DNA of 64,000 nt from Ridgeia piscesae (taxonomy: Eukaryota; Annelida; Polychaeta; Sabellida; Siboglinidae), in contig JAODUO010000988.1 of assembly GCA_025642075.2 (NCBI GenBank), positions 5,001 to 69,000 on the forward strand, written 5' to 3'. The notes below the pieces were generated by a model. The model had not been told where the DNA came from, did not search any database, and saw only the letters and a list, made by a program, of their open reading frames with translations. Position 1 is the stretch's first letter; each line of letters opens with the position of its first letter. Position numbers and translations under genes: made by a program. Below, piece by piece: positions 63,997 through 64,000 of the stretch.

Positions 63997-64000
63997 GATG
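63997..64000 (+). CDS. Start of third exon (cut by window edge)
   Basis: The last bases follow the acceptor ATGCTTTTTCAG, so an exon in phase 0 (GAT G..) probably starts here and runs off the window. Confidence 0.4.

Overview
This is eukaryotic nuclear DNA from a bilaterian animal. The evidence is spliced genes with GT-AG introns, CpG-rich patches in an otherwise AT-rich background, several decayed non-LTR retrotransposons, a tRNA-derived SINE, and very large amounts of simple and tandem repeat. A marine invertebrate such as a lophotrochozoan or mollusc would fit the Nanos protein and the repeat styles, but that is inference and the species cannot be fixed from the sequence.

Layout. 0.7-3.2 kb holds three broken fragments of LINE-type retrotransposons (endonuclease, palm with YADD, and C-terminus plus 3' tail). 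6.87-8.72 kb is a complete two-exon nanos gene (+ strand, 210 codons counting the stop), with a CpG-rich promoter and a long AT-rich downstream region that may be its 3' UTR. 11-33 kb has no gene I can support. It holds a SINE between two copies of a dispersed repeat, CpG-rich non-coding blocks (15.9-16.5, 26.5-26.9, 30.7-31.0 kb), a 3.36-kb satellite with a 22-bp unit, a 0.97-kb minisatellite with a 24-bp unit, and many microsatellites.

33.9-40.8 kb, minus strand, carries the 3' four exons of a cell-surface receptor-like gene. In protein order: the second half of one C-type-lectin-like domain (CTLD), the first half of a second CTLD, a Thr/Ser-rich mucin-like stalk, one transmembrane helix and a short basic tail. 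Splice phases agree across all four exons, but the stalk needs one reading-frame shift near 34.27 kb and the 5' exons are outside what I could find. One intron is mostly (CCN)n repeat. An orphan coding-like exon with an acceptor lies at 42.44-42.74 kb (+).

43.03-45.45 kb is a near-perfect palindrome (arms of about 1 kb) around an AT-rich centre. About 300 bp to its right, a + strand gene starts (MAAAMPTGFV..., exon 1 at 45749-45788). Its next phase-compatible exon is at 63513-63562 and another begins at 63997, so intron 1 would be about 17.7 kb. That intron is filled with repeats: a DNA-transposon-like element with mirror-spaced terminal motifs (46.0-47.2 kb), a LINE remnant, a 78-bp tandem repeat, and a macrosatellite of roughly 1.24-kb monomers (50.4-63.3 kb). 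Two monomers carry the same 1.22-kb TTAA-flanked insertion because a 2.68-kb block was tandemly duplicated. One stretch (about 61.5-62.2 kb) looks degraded, possibly unpolished assembly.

The genes are not obviously linked in function. The long open reading frames in the repeat arrays are by-products of repeat periodicity and are not annotated as proteins.
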